NCBI RefSeq assembly: GCF_014360585.1
Contig: NZ_JACIXG010000015.1
Span: 1 to 64,000, forward strand
Length of the DNA stretch: 64,000 bases
Reading direction: 5' to 3'
DNA from: Nocardioides sp.
GTDB taxonomy: Bacteria; Actinomycetota; Actinomycetes; Propionibacteriales; Nocardioidaceae
Shown here: positions 17,224-25,403 of the stretch, in pieces
Layout: each line of letters starts with the position of its first letter
Numbering within the stretch: the stretch's first letter is position 1
Program-made: the position numbers and the translations under genes
Notes under the pieces: model-generated
What the model saw: only the letters and a program-made list of their open reading frames with translations
Told to the model about the DNA's origin: nothing
Databases searched by the model: none

Positions 17224-18708
17224 ATGATGTCCCCCATGAACCAGCCGCCTCGGGACGACCAGCCGCCACCTCCGCCACCGACGACGCCACCGCCTGGGGC
17301 GTGGGCCCCGCCGCCGCCTCCGACCGGCAACGTGTGGATCCCACCGCCGCCGCCAGGTGCCGCCTACGCCACCGCGCCGCAGAAGAAGCGGTCCGAGACC
17401 GGCCTCTGGCTCCTCGTCGGCGGCGGACTCACCGCGCTCGTCATGCTCGTCGTCGCCGGGGTCGGGGCCTTCCTGATCTTCGGTCCCGATGAGAAGGGCG
17501 GCTCCGGGGACGACATGGTCGAGACGGCGGGGACCAACAGCGATCTCGACGCCCTGACCTCGGAGCCCGAACAGAGCTGGGCCTGGAAGGCCACGGACAC
17601 GGTCCGCTGGGCAGTGCCCGGTCCCGACTTCACGATCGTCCTCCTCGAGGACAAGGCAGGTCTGGTCGTGCTCGACGACCAGGGCAAGGAGAAGTGGCGC
17701 CCGGAGAAGCACGACTACGGCGGCGCCTGGGTCAATGAGGAGACCAAGACGATCGAGGCGAGCTGGTACGGCCCGGTCGCGACCACGGCGAAGGGCAGCA
17801 GCAGCGACAGCGGCAACATCGTCTGGGACTACGACGGCAACGTCCTGTGGAAGGACACCAGCGAGGACCACTACCTGTACGGCGTCGAGGGCGACGGTCG
17901 CTTCCTGCTCTGGGACGCCAAGGCCGAGACGCTCGCGAAGGTCCGCGAGCCCACCGATCCGGGTGAGTGGAAGATCGAGGGCGAGGAGTTCACGCTCTTC
18001 GACGACGCGGTCTACGCCCTCGACGGTGACACCCTCGCTCGCTACGCACGCACTGATGGCGAGCTCGTCTGGAAGATCGATCTCCAGCCCGGTTGGAAGG
18101 GAATCAAGCAGTCCTACGAGATCGAGCACCAGGCCAACGACGACCTGGTCATCCTGGCTGCCGACCGCACCTTCGGCTACTCCGCCAAGACCGGAAAGGC
18201 GCTGTGGGATGCGCCCGGGAGCGGTGACGTCGTCGCGACCGCCGGCAACCGGCTGGCGGTGATCGAGCCCGGCACGTACGACGAGAACCAGGGCGTCACG
18301 ATGCCGTCGACCGGGCCATACCCGATCTACGACACCACAGGCGAGGTCGGCTCGCTCCCGTTCTCGACCGGCACGCCCTATGCCGCGGTGCAGATGGTCA
18401 AGGTCGACGGCAAGGGCGAGCAGGTCAACTTCGGGACCGACAACGGCGCGCTCTTCGACGCGGCCGGGAAGCCGATGGGCGAGGACCGCTACGAGGATGC
18501 CTTCCAGGCGCTCGACGACGGCGTCTACCGGCTCGACCGCGCCACCATCTCGTTCCGGGAGTGGCGCAGCACCGAGGACTCATGGTCGCTGACCGTGCCC
18601 GACGTCGAGTCGGTCGGCGACAAGGAGAACCAGCGCGACATCTACATGCAGGTCGACGACGAGCGCCTGGTCGTCAACGACAAGCACACCGTCCGGCTCT
18701 ACGAATGA
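17224..18708 (+). CDS. Membrane-anchored PQQ-like beta-propeller protein with proline-rich N-terminus
   Basis: A 494-aa protein. Its first 60 residues are a proline-rich cytoplasmic tail (runs of P separated by TT, GAW and TGNVW). One TM follows (LWLLVGGGLTALVMLVVAG, about residues 62-82). The rest is extracellular, with repeated strands of the PQQ type: LVVLDDQGKEKWRPE, NIVWDYDGNVLWKD, LARYARTDGELVWKID and FGYSAKTGKALWD. Repeats of this kind build a propeller used for protein binding; no catalytic motif is seen. ATG 17224 is chosen with GGGAG upstream; ATG 17236 (MNQPPRDDQ) is an equally possible start. It is divergent from the YitT-like gene and followed by a strong terminator. Function unknown. 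Confidence 0.75.
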   Translation: MMSPMNQPPRDDQPPPPPPTTPPPGAWAPPPPPTGNVWIPPPPPGAAYATAPQKKRSETGLWLLVGGGLTALVMLVVAGVGAFLIFGPDEKGGSGDDMVETAGTNSDLDALTSEPEQSWAWKATDTVRWAVPGPDFTIVLLEDKAGLVVLDDQGKEKWRPEKHDYGGAWVNEETKTIEASWYGPVATTAKGSSSDSGNIVWDYDGNVLWKDTSEDHYLYGVEGDGRFLLWDAKAETLAKVREPTDPGEWKIEGEEFTLFDDAVYALDGDTLARYARTDGELVWKIDLQPGWKGIKQSYEIEHQANDDLVILAADRTFGYSAKTGKALWDAPGSGDVVATAGNRLAVIEPGTYDENQGVTMPSTGPYPIYDTTGEVGSLPFSTGTPYAAVQMVKVDGKGEQVNFGTDNGALFDAAGKPMGEDRYEDAFQALDDGVYRLDRATISFREWRSTEDSWSLTVPDVESVGDKENQRDIYMQVDDERLVVNDKHTVRLYE

Positions 18709-18714
18709 GCCGGC

Positions 18715-18758
18715 GAGGGGCTGGTGGCGTACAGGATCCTGTACGTCACCAGCCCCTC
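18715..18758. terminator. Bidirectional hairpin between convergent genes
   Basis: GAGGGGCTGGTG (18715-18726) pairs with CACCAGCCCCTC (18747-18758), and an inner CGTACAGG/CCTGTACG stem closes on itself, leaving only a G/T mismatch. The hairpin lies between the stop of the propeller gene (plus) and of pntB (minus) and can serve both. Confidence 0.8.
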
Positions 18759-18765
18759 GAGCAGG

Positions 18766-20166
18766 TCAGGCGTTGACGCGCGCGAGCGCACCTACGATCT
18801 CGTCGACCTTGGTCTTGGCGTCACCGAAGAGCATCTGCGTGTTCTCCCGGAAGAAGAGCGGGTTCTGCACACCGGCATAGCCCGCGGCCATCGACCGCTT
18901 GAAGACGACCACGTTCTTCGCCTCCCAGACCCGCAGGACGGGCATCCCGGCGATCGGGCTGCTGGGGTCCTCCGCGGCGGCTGGGTTCACGGTGTCGTTG
19001 GCCCCGATGACCAGGACGACGTCGGTCTCGGCCAGGTCGTCGTTGACCTCGTCCATCTCCAGGACGATGTCGTAGGGCAGCTTGGCCTCGGCCAGGAGCA
19101 CGTTCATGTGGCCGGGGAGACGGCCGGCGACAGGGTGGATGCCGAAACGTACGTCCACGCCCTTCTCCCGCAGGATGCGAGTGAGCTCGGCGACCGGGTA
19201 CTGCGCCTGGGCGACGGCCATGCCGTAGCCGGGGGTGATCACGACGCTCGAGGCGCCGGCGAGCAGCTCGGCGGTGTCCTCGGCGTTGATCTCGCGGTGC
19301 TCGCCGTAGTCGACGTCGCCACCCGGGCCGGCCTCGATGCCGAAGCCACCGGCGATGACCGAGATGAACGAGCGGTTCATCGCCTTGCACATGATGTAGG
19401 AGAGGTACGCACCCGAGGACCCGACCAGGGCGCCGGTGACGATCAGCAGGTCGTTGCTCAGGAGGAAGCCGGAGGCAGCCGCGGCCCAGCCGGAGTAGCT
19501 GTTGAGCATCGAGACCACGACCGGCATGTCGCCGCCGCCGATCGAGGCGACCAGGTGCCAGCCGAGCGCCAGCGCCACGACGGTGACCGCGATCAGCAGC
19601 GGGAGCGTCGGGTCGATGACGTAGACGACCGTCAGGATCACGAAGACGACCAGGGCACCGATGTTGATGAGGTTCTTGCCGGGGAGCATCAACGGCGCCG
19701 ACTTCATCCGCGCGGAGAGCTTGAGGAAGGCGACGATCGAACCGGTGAAGGTGACCGCACCGATGAAGACGCCGATGAAGACCTCGGCTGAGTGGATGGC
19801 GCCACCGTGGATGTGACCGGCGGCCGCCTCGAGGTGGCCGTTCCAGCCGATCAGGACGGCGGCCAGACCCACGAAGGAGTGCAGCAGCGCGATCAGCTCG
19901 GGCATGCCCGTCATCTCGACGACCTTGGCGCGCCACAGGCCGATGACCGCGCCGACGGCGACAGCGGCGACCAGGACGATCACCGCGGTGGTCGTGCCGC
20001 CGTCGACGACCTGGATCACGGTCGCGACCAGCGCGAGCGTCATGCCGGCGACGCCGTAGAGCCAGCCCTGCGAGGCGGTCTCGTGCTTGGACAGACCTGC
20101 GAGCGACAGGATGAAGAGGAGGGCGGCGACGAGGTAGGCCGCACCAGCGATCGAGAAGATATCCAT
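18766..20166 (-). CDS. pntB: NAD(P) transhydrogenase subunit beta
   Basis: A 466-aa proton-translocating transhydrogenase beta subunit that couples hydride transfer between NADH and NADP+ to the proton gradient. The N-terminal half has about eight to nine TM segments, for example [17 protein letters not shown] and [20 protein letters not shown]. The C-terminal domain III binds NADP(H) through [20 protein letters not shown] and [24 protein letters not shown], with [16 protein letters not shown] and [17 protein letters not shown] near the end, all hallmark PntB blocks. The length matches E. coli PntB. It lies 2 nt downstream of pntA in one operon. Confidence 0.97.
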   Translation of the reverse strand: MDIFSIAGAAYLVAALLFILSLAGLSKHETASQGWLYGVAGMTLALVATVIQVVDGGTTTAVIVLVAAVAVGAVIGLWRAKVVEMTGMPELIALLHSFVGLAAVLIGWNGHLEAAAGHIHGGAIHSAEVFIGVFIGAVTFTGSIVAFLKLSARMKSAPLMLPGKNLINIGALVVFVILTVVYVIDPTLPLLIAVTVVALALGWHLVASIGGGDMPVVVSMLNSYSGWAAAASGFLLSNDLLIVTGALVGSSGAYLSYIMCKAMNRSFISVIAGGFGIEAGPGGDVDYGEHREINAEDTAELLAGASSVVITPGYGMAVAQAQYPVAELTRILREKGVDVRFGIHPVAGRLPGHMNVLLAEAKLPYDIVLEMDEVNDDLAETDVVLVIGANDTVNPAAAEDPSSPIAGMPVLRVWEAKNVVVFKRSMAAGYAGVQNPLFFRENTQMLFGDAKTKVDEIVGALARVNA

Positions 20167-20168
20167 GA

Positions 20169-21698
20169 TCAGGCCTTCCGGAACATCGAGAGCATGCGAC
20201 GGGTCACGGCGAAGCCGCCGAAGATGTTGATGCTCGCCAGCAGCGTGGCGACGCCCGCGAGCACGAGAACGACGTTGTCAGCGACGGTGAGCTGGAGCAG
20301 AGCACCCACGACGACGATGCCGGAGATCGCGTTGGTCACCGACATGAGCGGCGTGTGCAGCGCGTGGTGCACGTGGCCGATCACGTAGAACCCGATCACG
20401 ATCGAGAGCGTCAGAACCGTGAAGTGCCGGGTGATCTCGGCCGGGGCGACGGCGTTGAGCAGGAAGAGGGCGAGCGCACCGGTGCCGACCAGAGCGAGCT
20501 TGGCGGAGGCGGAGAGCGGCTTCTTCTCCTCCTTCACCGCAACCTCGGCGGGGGCCGCGGCGGCCGGAGCCGCCGAGACCTGCACAGGCGGAGGCGGCCA
20601 GAGCACGCCACCGTCGTGCACGACGGTCAGGCCGCGCTGGACCTGGTCCTCGAGATCGAGGGCGAGCACGCCGTCCTTCTCAGGCGTCACCAGCTTCATC
20701 AGGTTCACCAGGTTGGTGCCGTAGAGCTGGCTGGACTGGGCCGGGAGGCGCGCGGGCAGGTCGGTGTATCCGATGATCGTGACGCCGTTGGGCGTGGTGA
20801 CGACCTCGTCCTTGACCGTGCCCTCGACGTTGCCGCCCATCGCGGCTGCCATGTCGACGATGACCGAGCCCGGCTTCATGCTCGCCACGTCCGCCGCCGT
20901 GATCAGCTTCGGCGCCGGACGGCCCGGGATCAGTGCGGTGGTCACGATGATGTCGACGTCCTGGGCCTGCTCGGAGTAGATCTCCGCGGCACGCTGGTCG
21001 TAGGCCTCCGAGGTCGCCTTGGCGTAGCCGTCGGTCGACTTCTCGACCTCGACCTCGACCTTCAGGTATTCGCCGCCGAGCGACTTCACCTGGTCGGCGA
21101 CCTCAGGACGCGGGTCCGTCGCACGCACGATCGCGCCCAGCGAGCTCGCGGCACCGATGGCAGCCAGACCGGCCACACCAGCACCGGCGACGAGCACCTT
21201 CGCCGGCGGGACCTTGCCGGCCGCGGTCACCTGGCCGGTGAAGAAGCGGCCAAAGTGGTGGGCGGCCTCGACGACGGCTCGGTAGCCGGCGATGTTGGCC
21301 TGGCTGGAGAGGATGTCCATGGACTGCGCCCGCGAGATGCGCGGCACCGCGTCCATCGCGAACGCGTCGACCTTGCGGGCGGCCAGGGCGTCGAGGAGCT
21401 CGCTGCTCTGCGCCGGCGCCAACGGGGCGACCAGCGTGGCGCCGCTCTTCAGCAGCTCGACCTCGCCGACCGAGGGGGCGTTGATCCGGAAGACCAGATC
21501 CGCTCCCCACGCGTCGGCGGCCGTGCCGATGCGGGCGCCGGATTCGGCGTACGCCTCGTCGGTGAAGCTGGACGCCTCTCCGGCTCCACCCTCGATGACG
21601 ACGTCGTAGCCCAGACCGGTCAGCTGTTTGACGGTCGTGGGGGTTGCCGCCACCCGGGTCTCGCCGGGCTTCGTCTCTCGGGTCACTCCGATGAGCAT
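20169..21698 (-). CDS. pntA: NAD(P) transhydrogenase subunit alpha (single-chain)
   Basis: A 509-aa subunit. Residues 1 to about 370 form the NAD(H)-binding domain [18 protein letters not shown] at the start, [22 protein letters not shown] as the dinucleotide fold, and the mobile-loop region ending [18 protein letters not shown]. An Ala/Pro-rich linker ([17 protein letters not shown]) leads to domain II with about four TM segments, including [17 protein letters not shown] and [19 protein letters not shown]. It is thus the fused alpha form seen in E. coli rather than the split pntAa/pntAb form common in Actinobacteria. Together with pntB it supplies NADPH. ATG 21698 starts the conserved [13 protein letters not shown]. 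Confidence 0.96.
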   Translation of the reverse strand: MLIGVTRETKPGETRVAATPTTVKQLTGLGYDVVIEGGAGEASSFTDEAYAESGARIGTAADAWGADLVFRINAPSVGEVELLKSGATLVAPLAPAQSSELLDALAARKVDAFAMDAVPRISRAQSMDILSSQANIAGYRAVVEAAHHFGRFFTGQVTAAGKVPPAKVLVAGAGVAGLAAIGAASSLGAIVRATDPRPEVADQVKSLGGEYLKVEVEVEKSTDGYAKATSEAYDQRAAEIYSEQAQDVDIIVTTALIPGRPAPKLITAADVASMKPGSVIVDMAAAMGGNVEGTVKDEVVTTPNGVTIIGYTDLPARLPAQSSQLYGTNLVNLMKLVTPEKDGVLALDLEDQVQRGLTVVHDGGVLWPPPPVQVSAAPAAAAPAEVAVKEEKKPLSASAKLALVGTGALALFLLNAVAPAEITRHFTVLTLSIVIGFYVIGHVHHALHTPLMSVTNAISGIVVVGALLQLTVADNVVLVLAGVATLLASINIFGGFAVTRRMLSMFRKA

Positions 21699-21936
21699 CC
21701 TCGACTCCTTGGGTCTAGCTGCGCAGTGTCTTCAGTGTCCAGCACGGTGGCGTCCCGGTCAGCCGATCAGCGCGTGACCGATTCATGACCGGCTCCGGTC
21801 CGGAACCCCACCGTGCTGGTTACCGGTCGGTAACGGTAGGGCAGATCAGCACGTGGACACCAGGGTTGTCCGGTTGTATCGGTCCAAGACCTGTGGTCTT
21901 CCTCACGGTCTCACTGCCGGCTTCCGAACTGGGCGC

Positions 21937-22929
21937 CTACTCGTCGGCCTGCGCCCATCCGAGTGCCGCGCCGTGGCCCTGGAACCAGCCGACCGCTCGC
22001 CCGTCGACCGCCAGACAGAAGTGACGGTCCGCATCTCGCCGGCTCTCTGCCGGCGCGACGGACGGGATCACTCGCCGACCTTCCAGGCTGATCCAGTGGC
22101 AGCGGCCGGCCGCCACCAACGTACGCATGCGCTTGTCCAGCTCGGCTCGCTCTCGCTCGTCCAGGTACGCGGCTGCCGCGCTGTGGTGGACCACCGGGGT
22201 GCCACCCGAAGCAGCGGCGAGCTCGATCGCGCCGTCCAGCCGGTCGAGCATGTCGCCGGTGATGAGGTGGGGCGGCTCTGCCCTGGTCACCTCGATCGCC
22301 GCAGCCAGACGGTCTCGACGCTCGTCATGACCCGGCCAGATCAAGGTGAGCAGCCAGTTCATGTCCTCCTCGTCGGTGACGTCGAGCGGGTTGAGGTCGA
22401 CCCCGATGCGAGCGGTGATGCGCGGCGGCTCCGTTGGCACTGGGACCGGGCCGGTCGTCGGGACCCGGAGCGTCGGACCTCCTGATCCGCCGAGCTCACC
22501 CGCGCCGTCCCAGATGTAGTCGTAGCGGTCCGGGTAGAGGCACAGGCCGGCGCTGGCACCGAGCTCGACAAGAGCCAGCGGCCCGTCGCCGAGCATCCCG
22601 AGCGCCGGGGTCAGTGCGGTCAGCCGGGCGACCTCGTTGGTCTGGGTCCGGCGGGTGAGGATCGTCGCTCGTACGGCCGGCCACTCGGGCCCGAGGAGCA
22701 GGGCCCGCAGATCATCGTAGGGGCCGGGCTCCAGCCCGTGATGGCGGGCCGCGGCGAAGACGAGGTTGGCCTGCTGCTTCAGGATGGGCAGGTCGCTCAG
22801 CAGCCGGAGCACCTCCGGGTCGTCGGCGACGCTGCTCGCCCAGGCCTGGTAGCACGGCGAGGTGGCCATCTCGACGGCGTAGAGCCGATAGCTCTCTTCG
22901 ATGTCGGTCAGATCGGTCAGCGGCAGCAT
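21937..22929 (-). CDS. DUF2332 family protein
   Basis: A 330-aa cytoplasmic protein of the actinobacterial DUF2332 family. Conserved blocks seen are KQQANLVFAAARHHG, LVELGASAGLCLYPDRYDY (resembling a methyltransferase motif I, though activity is not known), RIGVDLNPLDVTDEEDMNWL, LIWPGHDERRDRLAAAIEV and PVVHHSAAAAYL. ATG 22929 (MLPLTDLTDIEESYRLYA) is used; the upstream frame crosses a repeat. It is divergent from the HTH-citrate synthase gene, with a REP-like repeat and a dyad in the 131-bp interval, so the two could share control. Biochemical role unknown. Confidence 0.85.
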   Translation of the reverse strand: MLPLTDLTDIEESYRLYAVEMATSPCYQAWASSVADDPEVLRLLSDLPILKQQANLVFAAARHHGLEPGPYDDLRALLLGPEWPAVRATILTRRTQTNEVARLTALTPALGMLGDGPLALVELGASAGLCLYPDRYDYIWDGAGELGGSGGPTLRVPTTGPVPVPTEPPRITARIGVDLNPLDVTDEEDMNWLLTLIWPGHDERRDRLAAAIEVTRAEPPHLITGDMLDRLDGAIELAAASGGTPVVHHSAAAAYLDERERAELDKRMRTLVAAGRCHWISLEGRRVIPSVAPAESRRDADRHFCLAVDGRAVGWFQGHGAALGWAQADE

Positions 22930-22953
22930 GGCGTCGCTCCTTGATGAGGTCCC

Positions 22954-22977
22954 GGTGGTCGAGCTTGTCGAGAACCC
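22954..22977. repeat. REP-like GTCGAG repeat in a divergent promoter region
   Basis: GGTCGAGCTTGTCGAGAACC (within 22954-22977) matches the short motif GGTCGAGCTTGTCGAGACC found again at 44253-44274, 44326-44347 and, with changes, at 27529, 27633 and 46271. It lies between the DUF2332 start and the HTH-citrate synthase start. Confidence 0.65.
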
Positions 22978-23006
22978 ACCGTGACGCCGCGGGGCGGGGC
23001 GGCGCG

Positions 23007-23025
23007 ATGTCGATCGAGTCGACAT
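23007..23025. promoter_or_regulatory. 19-bp dyad upstream of the HTH-citrate synthase
   Basis: ATGTCGA-TCGAG-TCGACAT is a perfect inverted repeat with 7-bp arms, 36 nt before the chosen GTG start. Its symmetric shape and position fit an operator, possibly autoregulatory for the downstream HTH protein. Confidence 0.45.
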
Positions 23026-23060
23026 GGCGCCGGAGCCGGTCCGTGAGCGAGAGTGTCGTC

Positions 23061-24140
23061 GTGACGGAGTGGATCACGACCCGGGAGGCGGCTCAGCGCC
23101 TCGGGGTGAAGCGCACGACGCTCTACACCTATGTCAGCCGAGGCCTGCTCACCCGGCGGCGCAGTGGCGGCGAGAGCCTGTTCGACCGGGCGGAGATCGA
23201 CGCGCTGGCCGGCACCCGTCACCACCCCGGCTCCCCGCTCGGCGTGCTCCCGATGCGTTCGGTCCGTTCGAGCGTGAGCGAGGTACGTGAGGGAGAGCTG
23301 TTCCTGCGCGGCGTACCGCTGGCCGACCTGGCCGACGAGCCGTTGGCGGAGGCCGTCGATCTCGTTCTCGGCCCGGCTCCTGAGGTCGTCGTCTCCGCCC
23401 CGGCGCATCTGACCGCGCTGCCGCTTCACCGCCGGCTGCCCGCGCTCGCGCAGTGGGCAGGGTCCGAGAGCGAATGGGTCGACCCCGCCGCGGCTGCAGG
23501 CGTCGCCAAGGGGCTGCTCGGCGCGGCGCCGGTCGCGCTCGGCTCCGCTGGGCGACCGGACCGACCGGTGCCCGAGGCGATCTTCGCCGCGGTCGCCGGG
23601 CGTCCCGGCAGCCCGCGGGAGGTGGCGACGCTCAACACCGCACTGGTCGCGCTCATCGACCACGGCCTGGCCGCCTCGGTGGTGGCGGCCAGGGTCGCCG
23701 CCTCGGCGCGGGCCTCGGCGTACGACTGCCTAGTGGCGGGTTACGCCGCGCTCTCGGGTCGGCTGCACGGCGGCATCGGGCCGTCCGCGCTCGCCGTGCT
23801 GCGGGACGGCCCGGCGGGCTCCTCGGGCAGCCCTGTTCCCGGCTTCGGTCACTGGCGGCATCCCGACGGCGACCCGCGTGCCGACGCGATCCTCGCTCGC
23901 CTCGCCCTCGTCGACGGCTCCGCGCCGGTCTTGGCGCGGCTGTCGGAGATCACCTCCCTGGCCGGTCGCCGGCCGAACATCGACGGGGCGCTCGCAGCAT
24001 TCATCGTGGTCTGCGGGCTGCCTGATGGCGCTGCGGAGGTGTTCTTCCAGGTCGGGCGGACGGTCGGTCTTGCTGCTCATATCGTCGAGGAGGCTGGGGA
24101 GGATCCGCTGCGTTGGCGTGCGACCGACCCCACCGCCTGA
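23061..24140 (+). CDS. Citrate synthase-like protein with N-terminal MerR-type HTH
   Basis: A 359-aa fusion. Residues 1 to about 50 form a MerR/excisionase-type helix-turn-helix (TTREAAQRLGVKRTTLYTYVSRGLL then FDRAEIDALAG). The rest is a citrate synthase fold: SGRLHGGIG (H236), GFGHWRHPDGDPRAD (H264) and RRPNIDGALAAF (D308) supply the His/His/Asp catalytic triad, although WRH replaces the usual PLY/RVY. It may condense acetyl- or propionyl-CoA with oxaloacetate, or use acyl-CoA binding as a sensing step for DNA binding. GTG 23061 is chosen since the ATG at 23007 lies inside a perfect dyad; GTG 23043 is another option. It converges on the GT2-GtrA gene 18 nt away. Confidence 0.85.
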   Translation: MTEWITTREAAQRLGVKRTTLYTYVSRGLLTRRRSGGESLFDRAEIDALAGTRHHPGSPLGVLPMRSVRSSVSEVREGELFLRGVPLADLADEPLAEAVDLVLGPAPEVVVSAPAHLTALPLHRRLPALAQWAGSESEWVDPAAAAGVAKGLLGAAPVALGSAGRPDRPVPEAIFAAVAGRPGSPREVATLNTALVALIDHGLAASVVAARVAASARASAYDCLVAGYAALSGRLHGGIGPSALAVLRDGPAGSSGSPVPGFGHWRHPDGDPRADAILARLALVDGSAPVLARLSEITSLAGRRPNIDGALAAFIVVCGLPDGAAEVFFQVGRTVGLAAHIVEEAGEDPLRWRATDPTA

Positions 24141-24158
24141 CCTGGTGCGAGGTCCTGC

Positions 24159-25403
24159 TCACCGAGGAGGCCGACGTGAAGCTGCTCGCGTACGTCCCGC
24201 TCGAGGGCTCATCACCCATCTGAGCGCAATGAAGCGGATCAGCGTGGCCGCGGCGTTGGCGGCCACCAGCACCGCCACCTCGATTCCGCGGGCCGGGATC
24301 GGTGCGGCCAGGTGGAGGAGCGCGAGCGATCCCGAGGTCAGTACCAGCCCGACCCCGAAGGCGGCCAGCCCGGCGACGTGGTGCTTCACCGCACCCTGTC
24401 GCGCGGTGATCCCGAAGGTCAGTCGACGGTTGGCAGCGGTGTTGCCGATCGCGGTCACCAAGAGCGCGACGAGGTTGGCCGCCTGGGCGCCGACGGCGGT
24501 GCGGAGCAGCACATAGAGGACGAGGTACGCCAGTGTGCTCATCACCCCGACCGCGCCGAACCGGATCACCTGCGCCGCCAGGCTCGGGCTCCGGACGGGC
24601 CCGGGAGGACGTACGCCGCTGAGGTCGATCCGCCCGCTGACCAGCCCGAACAGGAGTCGTCTGATCCCGTCGAGGTCCTCCTTGATCGTCGTGACGATGT
24701 CGACGCGCGAGTCGGTGTCGTCGACCCAGTCCACCGGCACCTCGTGGATGCGCAGTCCGGCCTCGGAGGCGATGACCAGCAGCTCGGTGTCGAAGAACCA
24801 GCTGTCGTCGTCGATCAGCGGGAGCAGCTTCTCCGCGACGTCGCGCCGGATCGCCTTGAAGCCGCACTGGGCATCGGTGAACTCCGCGGACAGGACTCCC
24901 CGCAGCAGCAGGTTGTAACCCTTGGACAGGAAGTCCCGCTTCGGGCCTCTCACGATCCGGCTGCCTCTCGCCAGCCGGGTGCCGATCGACAGGTCGGAGT
25001 GTCCGGACAGGAGCGGGGCGAGCAGGGGCGGCAGGGCCCGTAGGTCGGTGGAGAGGTCGACGTCCATGTAGCCGACCACCTCTGCCTGCGAGGATCTCCA
25101 GGCAGCCTTGAGCGCTCGACCACGGCCCTTCTCGTCCAGATGGACCGCGCGTACGCGGCCGAGCTCGGTCTCCAGCCGGCGGGCGATCTGCCAGGTGGCG
25201 TCGGTGCTGGCGTTGTCGGCGATCGTGATCGTGGTGGAGTAGGGCAGCTGCCGGAGGTAGTCGTCGAGCCGGCGGACGGCCCCCTCCAGACCCTGCTCCT
25301 CGTTGTAGACCGGGATCACCAGATCGACCGCCGTGCCGACGCGCCCGGAGGTCGGGGTTGTCGATACCGTCCCGGGGCCGGGCGACATCTGCTCGGCGGT
25401 CAC
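24159..25403 (-). CDS. GT2 glycosyltransferase fused to GtrA-like membrane domain
   Basis: A 414-aa protein. The N-terminal GT-A domain resembles dolichol-phosphate mannose synthases: VDLVIPVYNEEQGLEGAV, ADNASTDATW, GRGRALKAAW, the metal-binding GYMDVDLSTDL, and DAQCGFKAIRRDVAEKLLP. The C-terminal 150 residues hold four hydrophobic segments of the GtrA type (VIRFGAVGVMSTLAYLVLYV, NLVALLVTAIGNTAANRRLTF and two more). It probably makes a polyprenyl-phosphate sugar and helps flip it for the adjacent GT39-type enzyme. Its GTG start overlaps the stop of that gene by four bases, so translation is coupled. Confidence 0.88.
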   Translation of the reverse strand: MTAEQMSPGPGTVSTTPTSGRVGTAVDLVIPVYNEEQGLEGAVRRLDDYLRQLPYSTTITIADNASTDATWQIARRLETELGRVRAVHLDEKGRGRALKAAWRSSQAEVVGYMDVDLSTDLRALPPLLAPLLSGHSDLSIGTRLARGSRIVRGPKRDFLSKGYNLLLRGVLSAEFTDAQCGFKAIRRDVAEKLLPLIDDDSWFFDTELLVIASEAGLRIHEVPVDWVDDTDSRVDIVTTIKEDLDGIRRLLFGLVSGRIDLSGVRPPGPVRSPSLAAQVIRFGAVGVMSTLAYLVLYVLLRTAVGAQAANLVALLVTAIGNTAANRRLTFGITARQGAVKHHVAGLAAFGVGLVLTSGSLALLHLAAPIPARGIEVAVLVAANAAATLIRFIALRWVMSPRAGRTRAASRRPPR

